Assembly: GCA_014382585.1 (NCBI GenBank)
Contig: JACNJL010000064.1
Location: 42,537-106,536, forward strand
Reading direction: 5' to 3'
Origin: Limisphaerales bacterium
Lineage (GTDB): Bacteria > Verrucomicrobiota > Verrucomicrobiia > Limisphaerales > UBA1100
Length of the DNA stretch: 64,000 nt
The stretch's first letter is position 1, and the number at the start of each line of letters is the position of its first letter. The notes under the pieces are model-generated. The model did not search any database, was not told the DNA's origin, and was given only the letters and a program-made list of their open reading frames with translations. Shown in pieces: positions 1-8,736 of the stretch. The translations under genes and the position numbers were made by a program.

Positions 1-51
1 CCCGTTTTTTGTTTATAGCCGCAAGCGTCTCCACTACATTCCCCGCACAAG

Positions 52-1056
52 ATGTCATTGCTTGATGAAATCGAACCATTGAAGGCTGAGGCTTTGGCGG
101 AGCTAAACGCCGCCACCGACCAAGCCGCGCTCGACCAAGCCAAGGGCATCTGGCTTGGTCCGCAAGGCCGTTTCACAGGCCTCATGAAACAGATGGGCTC
201 GCTCAGCAAAGAAGAGCGCCCGCTCGCGGGGAAATCCGTTAACGCCGCCAAAGGCGAACTCGAGGCTGCTCTGCAAACCGCCCGCGATCGCATCGAGTTA
301 GCCGCCGCCGCACCCATCGAACCCACGGATTTCACCGCGCCCGGACGCCATCGCGCACTCGGCAAGCTGCATCCGCTCACGCAAGTGACTGAGGATATCG
401 TCAAGAGCTTTCGCAAACTCGGTTTCGCCGTCGCCGATGGCCCCGAGGTGGAAGACGAGTATCATTGCTTCGATGCCCTCAACACCCCCGCCGATCATCC
501 CGCCCGTGACGCGCAGGATACTTTTTATGTGGCCACCGATGGCCGGCCACTCCTTCGCACTCACACATCCAGCGTGCAAATCCGTGTGATGAAGGAACAG
601 AAACCGCCCGTGCGAATCATCGTGCCCGGCCGCGTGTATCGCCGGGACACCGCCGACGCGACGCACAACCCCACCTTCCACCAAGTCGAAGGATTGTACA
701 TCGACAAAAACGTCACCGTCGCCGACCTCAAAGGCACGGTCGAATTTGTCTTCCGCGATTTGATGGGGCCAAAAACTCAAATCCGTTTTCGCCCGCACTA
801 TTTTAGTTACACCGAGCCCAGTTTCGAAATTGATTTCGCCAACTCACTCACCCGCAAGATGGGCAAAGACTGGCTCGAAATCGCCGGCTGCGGAATGGTG
901 CACCCGGCGGTCTTGGAGGAAGTCGACCTCGACCCCGAAGAATGGACCGGCTGGGCCTTCGGCTTCGGCATCGAACGCATCGCCATGCTTCGCTATGGCA
1001 TCAACGACATTCGCCTCTTTTACGAAAACGACCTGCGGTTTCTCCGCCAATTTTAG
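52..1056 (+). CDS. pheS: Phenylalanine--tRNA ligase alpha subunit
   Basis: Catalytic subunit of the cytoplasmic alpha2beta2 enzyme that charges tRNA-Phe. The 334-residue product has the family's usual length. It has an N-terminal helical tRNA-binding arm (about residues 1-90), then the class II core: the motif 2 region IVPGRVYRRDTADATHNPTF, GCGMVHPAVL, and motif 3 GFGIERIAMLRYGI near the C terminus. ATG at 52 gives the expected MSLLDEIEPLK start. A -10-like TACATT (35-40) lies 11 bp upstream and there is no Shine-Dalgarno. pheT follows after 5 bp. The T-rich stretch near base 5 may be the tail of an upstream terminator cut by the window edge. Confidence 0.97.
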   Translation: MSLLDEIEPLKAEALAELNAATDQAALDQAKGIWLGPQGRFTGLMKQMGSLSKEERPLAGKSVNAAKGELEAALQTARDRIELAAAAPIEPTDFTAPGRHRALGKLHPLTQVTEDIVKSFRKLGFAVADGPEVEDEYHCFDALNTPADHPARDAQDTFYVATDGRPLLRTHTSSVQIRVMKEQKPPVRIIVPGRVYRRDTADATHNPTFHQVEGLYIDKNVTVADLKGTVEFVFRDLMGPKTQIRFRPHYFSYTEPSFEIDFANSLTRKMGKDWLEIAGCGMVHPAVLEEVDLDPEEWTGWAFGFGIERIAMLRYGINDIRLFYENDLRFLRQF

Positions 1057-1061
1057 AGCAC

Positions 1062-3467
1062 ATGAAGGTTACTTATAATTGGCTCAAAGAATACGTCGAT
1101 TTTGAATGGTCGGCGGAAGAACTCGCTGAGCGGATCACGATGCTCGGCGTGGAGGTCGAAGGCATTGAAGAAACAGGCGGCGCGTTTGATGGAATTGTGG
1201 TGGGGCAAGTGGTCGTGCGCGACAAGCATCCCAACGCTGATAAATTGACGCTCTGCAAAGTGACCGATGGCAAAAGCGAACTGCAAATAGTTTGCGGTGC
1301 CACAAACTTTCAAGCGGGAGACAAAGTGGCATTGGCGCAGGTCGGCACGTCAATGCCGGTTGAAGCGGGCGAAAAACCCTTCGTGCTCAAAGAGGGGAAA
1401 ATCCGTGGCGAATTGTCGCAGGGGATGATGTGTTCCGGTCGCGAACTAAAACTTAACGACGACCACGAAGGCATTTTGATTTTGCCGGCCACCGCCCAAC
1501 TGGGCCAGCCCTATGCCGAACACCTCGGCCGTGCGGGGAAGGATGTGGTTTTTGATTTGGAAGTGACGCCCAACCGCCCCGACCTCAACGGCGTCATCGG
1601 CCTCGCACGCGAGATTGCCGCGCTTACCGGCAACCCGCTGAAGCGCCCGGAAATCCCACTCAACGTCTCGAATGAAAAAGCCGATAACCTGGTGGCGGTC
1701 CAAATCAATGATTCCGATCTTTGCCCGCGATACAACGCGCGTGTGATTCGCGGTGTGAAAATTGGCCCGAGCCCCGATTGGCTCCGCGCTCGGCTGGAAA
1801 GCATCGGCATTCGCCCCATCAGCAATGTGGTGGATGTCACCAATTTCGTGATGATGGAAACCGGCCAACCGCTGCACGCCTTTGATTTGCATTTGCTTGC
1901 TAAGGTCGACGGCAAACCCACCGTCGTCGTGCGCCGCGCCAATGCTGGCGAAAAATTCACCACGCTCGATGAAGCTGAGCACGAGTTGCGCGCCGACAAC
2001 CTCCTCATTGCCGATCCCGAAAAAGGCATCGCGCTGGCCGGCGTAATGGGCGGGATGAACACGGAAATCAACGACACCACGCAGGATGTGCTGTTGGAAA
2101 CGGCGTATTTCAATCCGCAAAATATCCGCGCCACCTCGAAAGCCACCAAATTGCAAACTGATGCGAGTTACCGTTTCGAGCGCGGCGCGGACCTCGGCGT
2201 CACCGACTGGGCCAGCCAACGCGCCGCTCAGTTAATCGCCGAAACCGCTGGCGGCACTGTGGCCGAGGGCGCGGTAGATGAATTTCCGATCAAGCCTGAA
2301 CCGGTTGAAATCAAATTACGCCACGCGCGCACCGACGCGTTGCTGGGCATCACCATTGAGCCTTCGAAAGCGGTCGGGTATTTGGAAGGGCTCGGTTTGG
2401 AAACAGTTTCGAGCGATGACGATGCCGCGATCTTCCGCATACCCACGTGGCGTGTGGATTTGAAACGCGAGGTGGATCTCATCGAGGAAGTGTGCCGTGT
2501 GCACGGTGTGGATGAGATTCCTGCAACGCTGCCGATGGGGTGTCGTGGCGAAAATGAATTTGATGCCACGCAAGATGCGATTGCCGAAACACGCGGCATC
2601 CTCGCCGGTCTTGGCCTTAATGAAGCCCAAGGCCAATCGCTCATTAGTGACACCGCTGCACAGCTGGCCTCCAGTGACATCGTGGAATTGGAGTATCCAC
2701 TCTCCAGTGATATGAACGTCTTGCGGCCGAGTTTGTTGCCGGGCTTGCTCGATTCGCTTCGCAATAACTTGACGCGACAAAACCACGATGTGGCGTTATT
2801 CGAAATTGGCCGTGTGTTTGCACCGAATCAACCCGAGCATCGGACGCTTGCGCTGTTGCTCACCGGCAAGCGCCACGCCGCCTTTTGGCGGGGCGAAGAT
2901 GACAAGATCGACGCGATGGATTTGAAAGGCGCGGTGGAAGCGCTGCTCGATAATCTTGGCGTGTTTGGCGTGCAATACGAACGGCGCACAGAAGCTACGG
3001 CGTTGTTTCTTGAATCGGCTGAATTGAGAATGGGCAACAATGTCATCGGTCAAATGGGGCAGCTACTGCCGCCGCTGGGTAAAAAATACGAAGCACGCGA
3101 TGCCGTTTTTCTTGCCGAGTTGAATCTCGATATGTTGCTCCAACGCCGTACCACCAATAAATCTTTCAAATCGCTGCCGCAATTCCCCGCGAGCGAACGC
3201 GATGTGGCAATGCTTGTGTCCGATTTTGTGACGCATTCCGACGTGCTCGCCGTTGTGAAAAAAACCAAGCCCGCTAATCTTGTTGACACGCAACTCTTCG
3301 ATGTCTTCCGGGGAAAAAACGTGCCCGATGGTCAAAAGAGCCTCGCCTATTCATTCACCTATCGCAACGCGGAGAAGACTCTCACCGACAAAGACGTCAA
3401 CAGCGCCCACGATTCATTGGTGATGGCGTTCAAATCCACGCTCGGCGCCACCATTCGCGACAACTAA
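1062..3467 (+). CDS. pheT: Phenylalanine--tRNA ligase beta subunit
   Basis: Partner of PheS, contributing tRNA binding and editing. The 801-residue product begins MKVTYNWLKEYVDF, the canonical PheT N terminus. The frame stays open upstream to 942, but that stretch lies inside pheS, so ATG 1062 is the start. Domains in order: an EMAP-II-like tRNA-binding domain (about 40-150), the B3/B4 editing region, B5 (about 400-475), the catalytic-like core, and a C-terminal ferredoxin-fold anticodon-binding domain (about 708-801, with FPASERDVAMLV). It is co-transcribed with pheS. Confidence 0.97.
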   Translation: MKVTYNWLKEYVDFEWSAEELAERITMLGVEVEGIEETGGAFDGIVVGQVVVRDKHPNADKLTLCKVTDGKSELQIVCGATNFQAGDKVALAQVGTSMPVEAGEKPFVLKEGKIRGELSQGMMCSGRELKLNDDHEGILILPATAQLGQPYAEHLGRAGKDVVFDLEVTPNRPDLNGVIGLAREIAALTGNPLKRPEIPLNVSNEKADNLVAVQINDSDLCPRYNARVIRGVKIGPSPDWLRARLESIGIRPISNVVDVTNFVMMETGQPLHAFDLHLLAKVDGKPTVVVRRANAGEKFTTLDEAEHELRADNLLIADPEKGIALAGVMGGMNTEINDTTQDVLLETAYFNPQNIRATSKATKLQTDASYRFERGADLGVTDWASQRAAQLIAETAGGTVAEGAVDEFPIKPEPVEIKLRHARTDALLGITIEPSKAVGYLEGLGLETVSSDDDAAIFRIPTWRVDLKREVDLIEEVCRVHGVDEIPATLPMGCRGENEFDATQDAIAETRGILAGLGLNEAQGQSLISDTAAQLASSDIVELEYPLSSDMNVLRPSLLPGLLDSLRNNLTRQNHDVALFEIGRVFAPNQPEHRTLALLLTGKRHAAFWRGEDDKIDAMDLKGAVEALLDNLGVFGVQYERRTEATALFLESAELRMGNNVIGQMGQLLPPLGKKYEARDAVFLAELNLDMLLQRRTTNKSFKSLPQFPASERDVAMLVSDFVTHSDVLAVVKKTKPANLVDTQLFDVFRGKNVPDGQKSLAYSFTYRNAEKTLTDKDVNSAHDSLVMAFKSTLGATIRDN

Positions 3468-3544
3468 TTTGCGTACTGTAAACACCGCGCGGTTTTGTAA
3501 TCGATACCACTTTTGAAAACGTAGATTCAGCTTAAGTTTGATTC

Positions 3545-3673
3545 ATGGAAGCGTGACAAATCATCTTGAGCGTCATGGCCGGCGTGGGCCTCAGTGAGGC
3601 ATGCGGGTTTAACATTTTCATCCCGCTGCTGGTTATCGCCGGCATTGGCGCGGCGCAGTGCTGGCTGTGGTGA
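3545..3673 (+). pseudogene. Relic of a DUF4126-family membrane protein gene
   Basis: In the 373-bp gap between pheT and the first propeller gene, the plus strand reads MEA-stop-QIILSVMAGVGLSEACGFNIF, continuing IPLLVIAGIGAA to a stop at 3671-3673. VGLSEACGFNIFIPLLV resembles the conserved N-terminal segment of DUF4126 membrane proteins as I recall the family. Only about 40 residues remain and one in-frame stop interrupts them at 3554-3556, so I read it as a decayed 5' fragment. I see nothing else gene-like in 3468-3806. The family match is from memory, not from a search. Confidence 0.45.
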
Positions 3674-3806
3674 TTCCAATTTTGGTTTTTTATTAATGGT
3701 ATTTTTCGTCAGTTTTTTGATTTGGAAGAGACCGTTCAAATTCTACCGTAACTAGCGTGCTCGCAAAGATTGCCTGCGCGAACCGCCTTTACCTGCCGCT
3801 TCCTGA

Positions 3807-3834
3807 TTGACCCCGCCTCCTCATCGGTTAGCAT
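3807..3834 (+). promoter_or_regulatory. Promoter, leaderless type, for the propeller gene at 3841
   Basis: TTGACC (3807-3812), a 16-bp spacer and TAGCAT (3829-3834), with exactly 6 bp (tgcgcc) before the ATG. A sigma-70-type promoter placed here would start transcription at or next to the A of the start codon. No Shine-Dalgarno is present. Confidence 0.5.
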
Positions 3835-3840
3835 TGCGCC

Positions 3841-5103
3841 ATGTACCTGATTCGAATGATTGGCGCGTTGGCACTTTTAGCCTCTACTCTCCGCGCGGAT
3901 AATTGGCCGGCTTGGCGCGGACCATTGGGCACGGGGGTTTGTGCGGAGAAAAATTTCCCCACGAAGTGGGCGGTGAAGCAAAACACCAAGTGGCGCGTGC
4001 CGTTGCCGGAGCGCGGGAATTCGTCGCCGGTGGTGTGGGGTCATCAGGTTTTTATTACGCAAGCCATCGAGGCGCAGGGGCTGCGGCAATTGATTTGTTT
4101 TGATCGCCGCACGGGCCGGCAGCTTTGGAAATCAGAGGTGGAATACAAAGTGAAGGAGCCGACGCATCGGACGAATCCCTTCTGTTCCGCTTCGCCGGTG
4201 ACCGATGGCAAGCACGTGATCGTGTCGCACGCTTCGGCGGGATTATTCTGCTACGATATGAAGGGGAAACAATTGTGGAGCCGCGACCTCGGCGAGCAGC
4301 ATCACGTGTGGGGTAATGCGGCTTCGCCGGTGATTCATGGCGATTTGTGCATCCTTAACTTTGGCCCCGGCGAGCGGACGTTTTTGGTTGCGGTGAGTTT
4401 GAAAGACGGCTCGACCGTTTGGCAGCACGATGAACCCGGAGGCAGTTCGGGCATTCCAATTGAAGGCGGCGCGCGCGGCAAATGGGTGGGCTCGTGGACG
4501 ACTCCAATTTTAATGAACGCCAAAAGCGGGCCGCAGTTGGTTATGAGTTATCCCAATCGCGTGGCGGCGTTTGATCCGCTAAAGGGGCGCGAGCTGTGGA
4601 CTTGCGCGGGGCTTAATCCATTGATTTATACTTCACCGATTTATGGGAACGGCATCGTGGTGGCGATGGGCGGGTTTCGCGGTACGGCGATGGGCGTGCG
4701 TGCCGGTGGCATGGGCGACGTGACAAAAACCCACCAACTCTGGACGCGTCCACGCGAAAAGCAACGCATCGGTTCCGGGGTATTGGTGAACGGCCACATT
4801 TATATTTTGAACGAAGACGGCGTGGCCCAGTGCATCGAGGCGCGCAAGGGCAAAGAGGTGTGGGCCGAGCGCCTGCGCGGCCCTGGCGGGAACGGAAAAT
4901 CATGGTCATCGATGGTGGCGGCGGGCGATAAGCTTTACGCCATCAATCAATCAGGTGATGCGTTCATTCTGCGCGCCGCACCGCGATATCAGTTGTTGGC
5001 GGTGAATTCGTTAGGCGAAATGACGCAGTCGTCGATGGCGTTTTCCAATGGCGAAATATTCATTCGCACTTACAAAAGCCTTTGGTGCATTAGCGGCGAG
5101 TAA
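3841..5103 (+). CDS. Secreted PQQ-like beta-propeller protein
   Basis: A 420-residue protein with an N-terminal signal peptide (about 1-19, MYLIRMIGALALLASTLRA) followed by DNWPAWRGPLGTG. This WPxWRGP-type opening recurs in the three related proteins at 5139, 12619 and 55845. The rest shows repeated propeller-blade motifs such as CFDRRTGRQLWKSEV, AFDPLKGRELWT and CIEARKGKEVWAE, typical of the PQQ_2/BamB-like fold. Calcium/PQQ ligands of true alcohol dehydrogenases are not evident, so it is probably a periplasmic binding or scaffold protein rather than a demonstrated quinoprotein. Substrate and role are unknown. It is followed 35 bp later by a paralogue in the same orientation, probably one transcription unit. 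Confidence 0.85.
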   Translation: MYLIRMIGALALLASTLRADNWPAWRGPLGTGVCAEKNFPTKWAVKQNTKWRVPLPERGNSSPVVWGHQVFITQAIEAQGLRQLICFDRRTGRQLWKSEVEYKVKEPTHRTNPFCSASPVTDGKHVIVSHASAGLFCYDMKGKQLWSRDLGEQHHVWGNAASPVIHGDLCILNFGPGERTFLVAVSLKDGSTVWQHDEPGGSSGIPIEGGARGKWVGSWTTPILMNAKSGPQLVMSYPNRVAAFDPLKGRELWTCAGLNPLIYTSPIYGNGIVVAMGGFRGTAMGVRAGGMGDVTKTHQLWTRPREKQRIGSGVLVNGHIYILNEDGVAQCIEARKGKEVWAERLRGPGGNGKSWSSMVAAGDKLYAINQSGDAFILRAAPRYQLLAVNSLGEMTQSSMAFSNGEIFIRTYKSLWCISGE

Positions 5104-5138
5104 TTCCGAATCGATTTGATTAATATCCGAAATTAATA

Positions 5139-6476
5139 ATGGGCATTCTGAAATCACTTTTGGTTGTCACGATAGTTGGCAATGCCGGCGCGGCGGACAA
5201 TTGGCCACAGTTTCGCGGGCCTGATGCGATGGGTGTGGCCGAGCACGCGGATTTGCCGGATCGTTGGAGCGCTACGGAAAATGTCGTTTGGAAACAGGAC
5301 GTTCCCGGCCGCGGATGGTCCTCGCCGGTGGTGTGGGGCAAGCGGGTATTTCTCACCACGGTGGTTACCGAGGGCAAGGCTTGGGAGGCACGCAAGGGTT
5401 TATATTTCGGTGGCGAACGGTTTAAGCCGCCGACGGGCAAACATCATTGGAAAGTGATTTGCCTGAGCCTTGAGACCGGCAAAGTGGATTGGGAGCAAAC
5501 CGTGCACTCGGGCACCCCGCAGAGCAGCATCCACATCAAAAACAGCTACGCCTCCGAGACGCCAATCACTGATGGCGAGCGCGTGTACGCCTACTTTGGA
5601 AATCAGGGTCTCTATTGTTATACGGTGGGTGGAGAATTTTTGTGGAAACAAGAATGGCCCGCGGTCAAGACGCGTTTCGGCTGGGGGCTCGCCGCCTCGC
5701 CGGTGTTGCATCAGGGGCGTTTGTACATTGTGAACGACAACGAGCAGCAATCTTTTCTCGTGGCATTGGATGCAAAAACCGGCCGGGAAATTTGGAAAGT
5801 AAAACGCGAGGGAGAGAAGAGCAACTGGTCCACGCCGTTTATTTGGAAAAATGAATTGCGCACGGAAATTATCACGCCGGGTTCGCACAAAAATCGGGCG
5901 TACAATCTGGACGGCAAGTTGCTGTATCAGTTCAGCGGGAATTCCTCCATCACCATCGCCACGCCGTATGCGAAGTTTGGTTTGTTGTACGTAACTTCAG
6001 GCTACGTGGGCGATCGCCGGAAGCCGGTGTTCGCTATCCGCCCCGGGGCAAGAGGCGACATTTCACTCAAATCCGATGAGGACAGCAACCAGTACGTCGC
6101 CTGGTGCCAGCGCCGCGGCGGGCCGTACAATCCTTCCACAATTGTGTACGGCGATCTTATGTACGTTCTGTTAGATCGTGGGCTTGTTGCCTGTTACGAG
6201 GCCAGCACCGGCAAGCATGTTTTCGGGCCCGAACGGGTAGTGCCCCGGAGCGGGGCCTTCACCAGCTCGCCTTGGGCATATAGCGGCAAAATCTTTTTCC
6301 TCGATGAAAGCGGCGCAACCTATGTGTTGAAAGCCGGTCGCGAATTCAAACTGCTCCGCGCCAATAGGTTGAATCCCAAAGAGGATATGTGCATGGCCAC
6401 TCCGGCACTTGTGGGGGGCAAGCTACTGATTCGCACGGATGCGCGGGTTTATTGCTTCAGCAATTCCAAAAAGTAG
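5139..6476 (+). CDS. Secreted PQQ-like beta-propeller protein
   Basis: A 445-residue paralogue of the upstream gene. A short N-terminal hydrophobic segment (MGILKSLLVVTIVGNAGA) precedes DNWPQFRGPDAMG. Blade motifs such as CLSLETGKVDWEQ, ALDAKTGREIWKVK and CYEASTGKHVFGP run through the protein. It is slightly longer than its neighbour because of inserts around residues 85-100. The two genes probably arose by duplication and are likely exported to the periplasm. The enzymatic role is unknown. The 205 bp after it hold no gene that I can support. Confidence 0.85.
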   Translation: MGILKSLLVVTIVGNAGAADNWPQFRGPDAMGVAEHADLPDRWSATENVVWKQDVPGRGWSSPVVWGKRVFLTTVVTEGKAWEARKGLYFGGERFKPPTGKHHWKVICLSLETGKVDWEQTVHSGTPQSSIHIKNSYASETPITDGERVYAYFGNQGLYCYTVGGEFLWKQEWPAVKTRFGWGLAASPVLHQGRLYIVNDNEQQSFLVALDAKTGREIWKVKREGEKSNWSTPFIWKNELRTEIITPGSHKNRAYNLDGKLLYQFSGNSSITIATPYAKFGLLYVTSGYVGDRRKPVFAIRPGARGDISLKSDEDSNQYVAWCQRRGGPYNPSTIVYGDLMYVLLDRGLVACYEASTGKHVFGPERVVPRSGAFTSSPWAYSGKIFFLDESGATYVLKAGREFKLLRANRLNPKEDMCMATPALVGGKLLIRTDARVYCFSNSKK

Positions 6477-6681
6477 GCGCGTTTATTCCTCGAGCACATA
6501 CAGGCCGGTCCATTCATCATTTTTTTAACGGGTTAGTGGGGGCGTTACCGGCCGCTGGAGAGTTCAGGTTCATAATCTGATGCTGACCCGTGAAACACTC
6601 GCGGCGTGGGTTTTTATCGTTTGATTGAATAAACACTAGGAAACGCATCTCTCAACTGGCAGCATTGCAAAGAATTCATTG

Positions 6682-8736
6682 ATGAAAAAATTTTTCCTCT
6701 CACCAAGAATCGGAGCGATTGTGCTTTGTGTTTTTCAATTCACAATTCTTCAATCTGTCTGGGCCGCGTTGCTCAATACCCCCGGCGACAAAATATTCGC
6801 GGCGTACTTCAAGCACCAAACGGATCAAATTGCTTCACGATCACTTTCGAAAATCAAAACAATCGAAGATTGGAACGCACAGAAAAAAACGTATCGCCAA
6901 CAGATGCATGAAATGCTGGGGTTAGATCCGATGCCTCCGCGGACGCCACTGAAAGCCACGGTCACCGGTAAACTGCACCATAAGGAATTTGAAATTTGGA
7001 AGGTGCACTTTCAATCCAAGCCAGGTCTTTACGTCACCGCCAATCTGTATGTGCCCAACGGCATCAAGGATCCTGCACCGACGATTCTTTATGTGTGCGG
7101 TCATGGGCGTGTGAAAAAGAATGGGGTGAGCTACGGCAACAAGGTGCATTATCAGCACCATGGCGTTTGGTTCGCGCGCAATGGGTTTGTGTGTTTGGTG
7201 ATCGACACGCTGCAGCTTGGGGAGATTGAGGGCATCCATCACGGCACTTACAATCACGATATGTGGTGGTGGAATTCGCGCGGCTATTCCTCCGCCGCCG
7301 TGGAGGCGTGGAATTGCATTCGCGCGCTGGATTATTTGGAAACGCTAAACTTTGTAGACAAAAACCGTTTCGGCGTCACCGGTCGCAGCGGCGGCGGTGC
7401 GTATAGTTGGTGGGTTTCTGTGCTCGACGAACGCATCAAAGCTTCCGCGCCGGTAGCCGGCATTGCGGATTTGAAAAATCACGTGTACGCAGGGTTTCCC
7501 AACAGCGGCCGCCTAGCCCACGGCGTGGTGGAGGGGCATTGTGACTGCATGTTTCATGTGAACACATTTCGCTGGGATTTCCCTCAAGTGGCTGCGCTTG
7601 TCGCCCCGCGTCCGTTGTTGATCCTCAACACCGATGATGACCGCATTTTTCCGCTCGATGGCGTGACGCGGGTGTTTAATGGCGCCCGCAAAATTTACGA
7701 CCTCCACGGTGCGCGAGACAAGCTCGGGCTGGTCATCATCCCCGGCGGACACAGCGACACGCAACCATTGCGCGTGCCGGCGTTTAACTGGTTCAACAAA
7801 CATTTGAAAGGCAAAGAATCGCCGATTACTATTACTGCGGAGAAGCTTTTTGAGCCGGAGCAATTGCGGGTTTTCAAAAAACTACCTGCCGATGAAATCA
7901 ACACAAAGATTCAAGACAGCTTCATCGGCGTGGCCAGTGGAAAGGAGCGGCTTAAGCCGGATAAAGCTTTGGCTCAATTACGCGCCAAGACATTTCGCGG
8001 TTGGCCTTCTGAATCCGGAAATTTGAATCTCAAAAAAGCCTTTGACTTGAATCACAAGGGAGTGCGTTTTGCGGCTTACGATTTTGACAGTCAGGACAAG
8101 ATTCGACTGCGCATGTATGTGGCCCATCACGCGGGATTAAAAAATCTGTCTACCGTCCACGTCGAGGTTTTGGGTGAGGAGAACTGGCGTAATTATTTGA
8201 AGCTGGGGCGCCCCGCCTTTGCTGGAGTTTGGGCTGAGGAATTAAAACTGGCTGGGATCAAGGCGGATGCACCCGTCACTGCCAAGATGGGGCAGGCGCT
8301 GGAACAGCAGCTCAACCACATCCGCAAACAATCCGAAGTGGTTTACATTACGTTTATGCCGCGTGGCGTTGGCTTGACCACGTTGAGCGCCGACGAGCGC
8401 CACATCACTCAAACGCGTCGCCGCTTTATGCTGCTCGGGCAAACGCTGGCGGGTATGCAGGTTTGGGATGTTCGACGGTGTCTCCAAGCGGTTCAGGCGC
8501 TGCCGGGTTTTGAGCGTTCGCGAACCGAACTATGGGGCAAAGGAAACATGGCCAGTGTGGTGACGCTCGCCTCATTGTACGAACCGTTCATCGGCCGGCT
8601 CAATCTCAGCGAATATCCGAAAGATGATAAAGTGCAGCCCGATTACTTGAATATTTCACGCATCGCCACGCCCAAGCAAATTCTGGGGCTCGCCGCGCTG
8701 CGGTCTTCGGTGCATTTGCTGGATAAGAAAAAGTGA
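6682..8736 (+). CDS. Secreted alpha/beta hydrolase (acetylxylan-esterase/dienelactone-hydrolase-like)
   Basis: A 684-residue protein. ATG 6682 is preferred to an in-frame TTG three bases upstream. A signal peptide (MKKFFLSPRIGAIVLCVFQF onwards, cleavage near WA-A) leads into an alpha/beta hydrolase domain. The nucleophile elbow is GRSGGGAYSW (Ser about 236), the acid is in NTDDDRIFPLDG (Asp about 320) and the His in IPGGHSDTQ (about 357). That is a complete Ser-Asp-His triad in the expected order. A second, less recognisable half (about 400-684) contains another core-like segment that lacks a clear nucleophile. It probably hydrolyses an ester in plant or algal polysaccharide; the substrate is inferred only from family resemblance. 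Its stop codon touches the stop of the convergent gene at 8737. Confidence 0.75.
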   Translation: MKKFFLSPRIGAIVLCVFQFTILQSVWAALLNTPGDKIFAAYFKHQTDQIASRSLSKIKTIEDWNAQKKTYRQQMHEMLGLDPMPPRTPLKATVTGKLHHKEFEIWKVHFQSKPGLYVTANLYVPNGIKDPAPTILYVCGHGRVKKNGVSYGNKVHYQHHGVWFARNGFVCLVIDTLQLGEIEGIHHGTYNHDMWWWNSRGYSSAAVEAWNCIRALDYLETLNFVDKNRFGVTGRSGGGAYSWWVSVLDERIKASAPVAGIADLKNHVYAGFPNSGRLAHGVVEGHCDCMFHVNTFRWDFPQVAALVAPRPLLILNTDDDRIFPLDGVTRVFNGARKIYDLHGARDKLGLVIIPGGHSDTQPLRVPAFNWFNKHLKGKESPITITAEKLFEPEQLRVFKKLPADEINTKIQDSFIGVASGKERLKPDKALAQLRAKTFRGWPSESGNLNLKKAFDLNHKGVRFAAYDFDSQDKIRLRMYVAHHAGLKNLSTVHVEVLGEENWRNYLKLGRPAFAGVWAEELKLAGIKADAPVTAKMGQALEQQLNHIRKQSEVVYITFMPRGVGLTTLSADERHITQTRRRFMLLGQTLAGMQVWDVRRCLQAVQALPGFERSRTELWGKGNMASVVTLASLYEPFIGRLNLSEYPKDDKVQPDYLNISRIATPKQILGLAALRSSVHLLDKKK

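Noticed and set aside
6510..6590. Possible tRNA remnant or att site: TTTTTTAACGGGTTA also follows tRNA-Val, and an anticodon-arm-like TCAGG..TCTGA hairpin is nearby
   Set aside because: A 15-bp match is expected by chance in 64 kb, no acceptor or T arm accompanies it, and no integrase is present.
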